A stretch of 64,000 nucleotides of DNA from Bifidobacteriaceae bacterium (GTDB lineage: Bacteria; Actinomycetota; Actinomycetes; Actinomycetales; WQXJ01), in the NCBI GenBank assembly GCA_031270825.1, contig JAISXH010000006.1:1-64000 (forward strand), read 5' to 3'. Shown here in pieces: positions 63,223-64,000 of this stretch (position 1 is the stretch's first letter; every line of letters starts with the position of its first letter). Under the pieces are notes generated by a model that had not been told where the DNA came from, did not search any database, and was given only the letters and a program-made list of their open reading frames with translations. Position numbers and translations under genes: made by a program.

Positions 63223-64000
63223 TCAGTCCTCCTGGCCTGATCGGGGATGGGCCTGGGCGTAGGCCGCCCACAGGCGCTCCGACGACACGTGGGTATAGCG
63301 CTGGGTCGTGCCCAGGGAGGCATGGCCGAGGATCTCCTGCACCGACCTCAAGTCGGCGCCGCCTTCGAGCAAATGGGTGGCCGCCGAGTGCCGCAGGCCG
63401 TGTGGCGCCAGATCGCCGACACCCGCCTGGCGGGTCAGCCGGTGGACCACCTCGCGGGCCTGTCGGGTGCCGAGGCGCCGCCCACGCCGGCCCAGGAAGA
63501 GCGCATCGCCGTCGGCGGCAGCGTCAGCGGCAGCGGCAGCGGCAGCGGCCGCCAATGTCGCCGGGCGCCCCTCGCTGATCCAGGCGTCCAGCGCCCTCGC
63601 GGCCGGCAGGCCGAACGGCACCACGCGATCCTTGTCGCCCTTGCCTCGAACCCGGATCATGCGTTCGCTCAGATCGACTGCGGCCAGGTCAAGCCCGACG
63701 GCTTCGGCGACTCGAATTCCGGTCGCGTAGATTAGCTCCACCAGCGCGTGGTCGCGCTGATCCAGCGGACCGCCCTCGAGCGCGGCCGCCAGGGCCTGCT
63801 CCATCAGGCTCAGGGCTTCGCCGGCGGTCAAGACCCTGGGCAAACGGCGCTGCGCGGCTGGCGTTTGTAGCCGCACGGCAGGGTCTGAGGCGATCAGGCC
63901 GGCGGCGCGGGCCCAGCGGGTCAGACGTTTGACCGAGGCCCCTCGCCGAGCCAGCGAGGCCCGCGCTTCGCCCCGATCCATGTGGTCTGCCAGCCATTCG
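63223..64000 (-). CDS. xerC: Tyrosine recombinase XerC (5-prime end beyond window)
   Basis: At least 259 codons of a tyrosine recombinase that resolves chromosome dimers with XerD at dif. The catalytic set is complete: Arg in YATGIRVAEAVGL, Lys in GKGDKDRVV, His-x-x-Arg in LRHSAATHLLEGG (HGLRH), His in ILGHASLGTTQ and Tyr in RYTHV. The reading frame stays open through 64000 (EWLADHMDRGEARASLARRG), so the N-terminal SAM-like domain continues outside. About 15 Ala lie between the Lys and His motifs (TLAAAAAAAAADAAADG), an expansion. Synteny with the M23 and rpsB genes marks it as the housekeeping XerC rather than a phage integrase. Confidence 0.92.
   Translation of the reverse strand, partial: EWLADHMDRGEARASLARRGASVKRLTRWARAAGLIASDPAVRLQTPAAQRRLPRVLTAGEALSLMEQALAAALEGGPLDQRDHALVELIYATGIRVAEAVGLDLAAVDLSERMIRVRGKGDKDRVVPFGLPAARALDAWISEGRPATLAAAAAAAAADAAADGDALFLGRRGRRLGTRQAREVVHRLTRQAGVGDLAPHGLRHSAATHLLEGGADLRSVQEILGHASLGTTQRYTHVSSERLWAAYAQAHPRSGQED

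Noticed and set aside
63223-64000. Integrase of a mobile element or prophage
   Set aside because: The tyrosine recombinase is in the conserved XerC position beside the M23 and rpsB genes, with no attachment sites, phage genes or composition change nearby.

Overview
The window is high-GC chromosomal DNA from an actinobacterium (Actinomycetota). The evidence is an Lsr2 nucleoid protein, an EF-G2-type GTPase, a DUF6350-like membrane protein, frequent GTG starts, and the gene order xerC - M23 - rpsB - tsf - pyrH - frr - cdsA - rlmN. I cannot place it to genus. No rRNA, tRNA, CRISPR array, transposase or prophage gene was seen. Nearly all of it is core metabolism and information processing. Many reading frames antisense to these genes are GC-driven shadows and are left out.

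Layout. 0-5 kb: an MBL hydrolase, a NarL-type two-component pair and an ABC-2 transporter. 5-8 kb: a HemG-like flavodoxin, an ATP-grasp protein and a divergent luciferase-like protein. 8-15.7 kb (minus strand): a branched-chain amino acid cluster, ilvB-ilvN-ilvC-leuB-ilvE followed by cimA. Both ilvB and cimA are preceded by a tiny leader peptide of Ile/Val/Leu codons plus a hairpin and a terminator, i.e. ribosome-mediated attenuators. 15.9-21.2 kb (plus strand): an AspT/YidE-type transporter, Lsr2, a quinone oxidoreductase and a secreted SpoIID/FG-GAP protein. 21.5-26.9 kb: an acetyltransferase-like protein, pheST and divergent purU. 27-34 kb: icd, mdh, purH, purN, a small membrane protein and ferrochelatase. 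34-46 kb: a degenerate AAA ATPase, a DUF6350-like protein, a CydDC-like ABC exporter, an unknown protein, EF-G2 and a DinG-like helicase. 46-51.3 kb: dapB, an M16 protease, pnp and rpsO. 51.5-55 kb: a lipoprotein, an aldo/keto reductase and a DASS transporter. 55.2-62 kb: a DivIVA-like repeat protein and the rlmN-cdsA-frr-pyrH-tsf-rpsB block, then an M23-like protein and a xerC cut by the window end.

How the genes work together. CimA, LeuB, IlvBN, IlvC and IlvE cover most of isoleucine synthesis from pyruvate and part of valine/leucine synthesis; leuCD and ilvD are not here. PurU, PurN and PurH share formyl-folate/purine chemistry. HemG-like protein and HemH are late haem steps. RpsB, Ts, RRF, PheST, EF-G2, S15 and PNPase serve translation and RNA turnover.

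The most unusual content is in the spacers, not a gene system. I see (i) a palindromic element with conserved flanks and changed but still paired stems in three places, one of them inside a coding region; (ii) a second repeat family that abuts stop codons; (iii) short tandem repeats of 7-39 bp that include the stop codon of at least five genes; and (iv) a tandem array of Shine-Dalgarno-like motifs. Several housekeeping proteins also carry low-complexity additions, most strikingly a roughly 238-residue acidic, Ala-rich tail on ribosomal protein S2.
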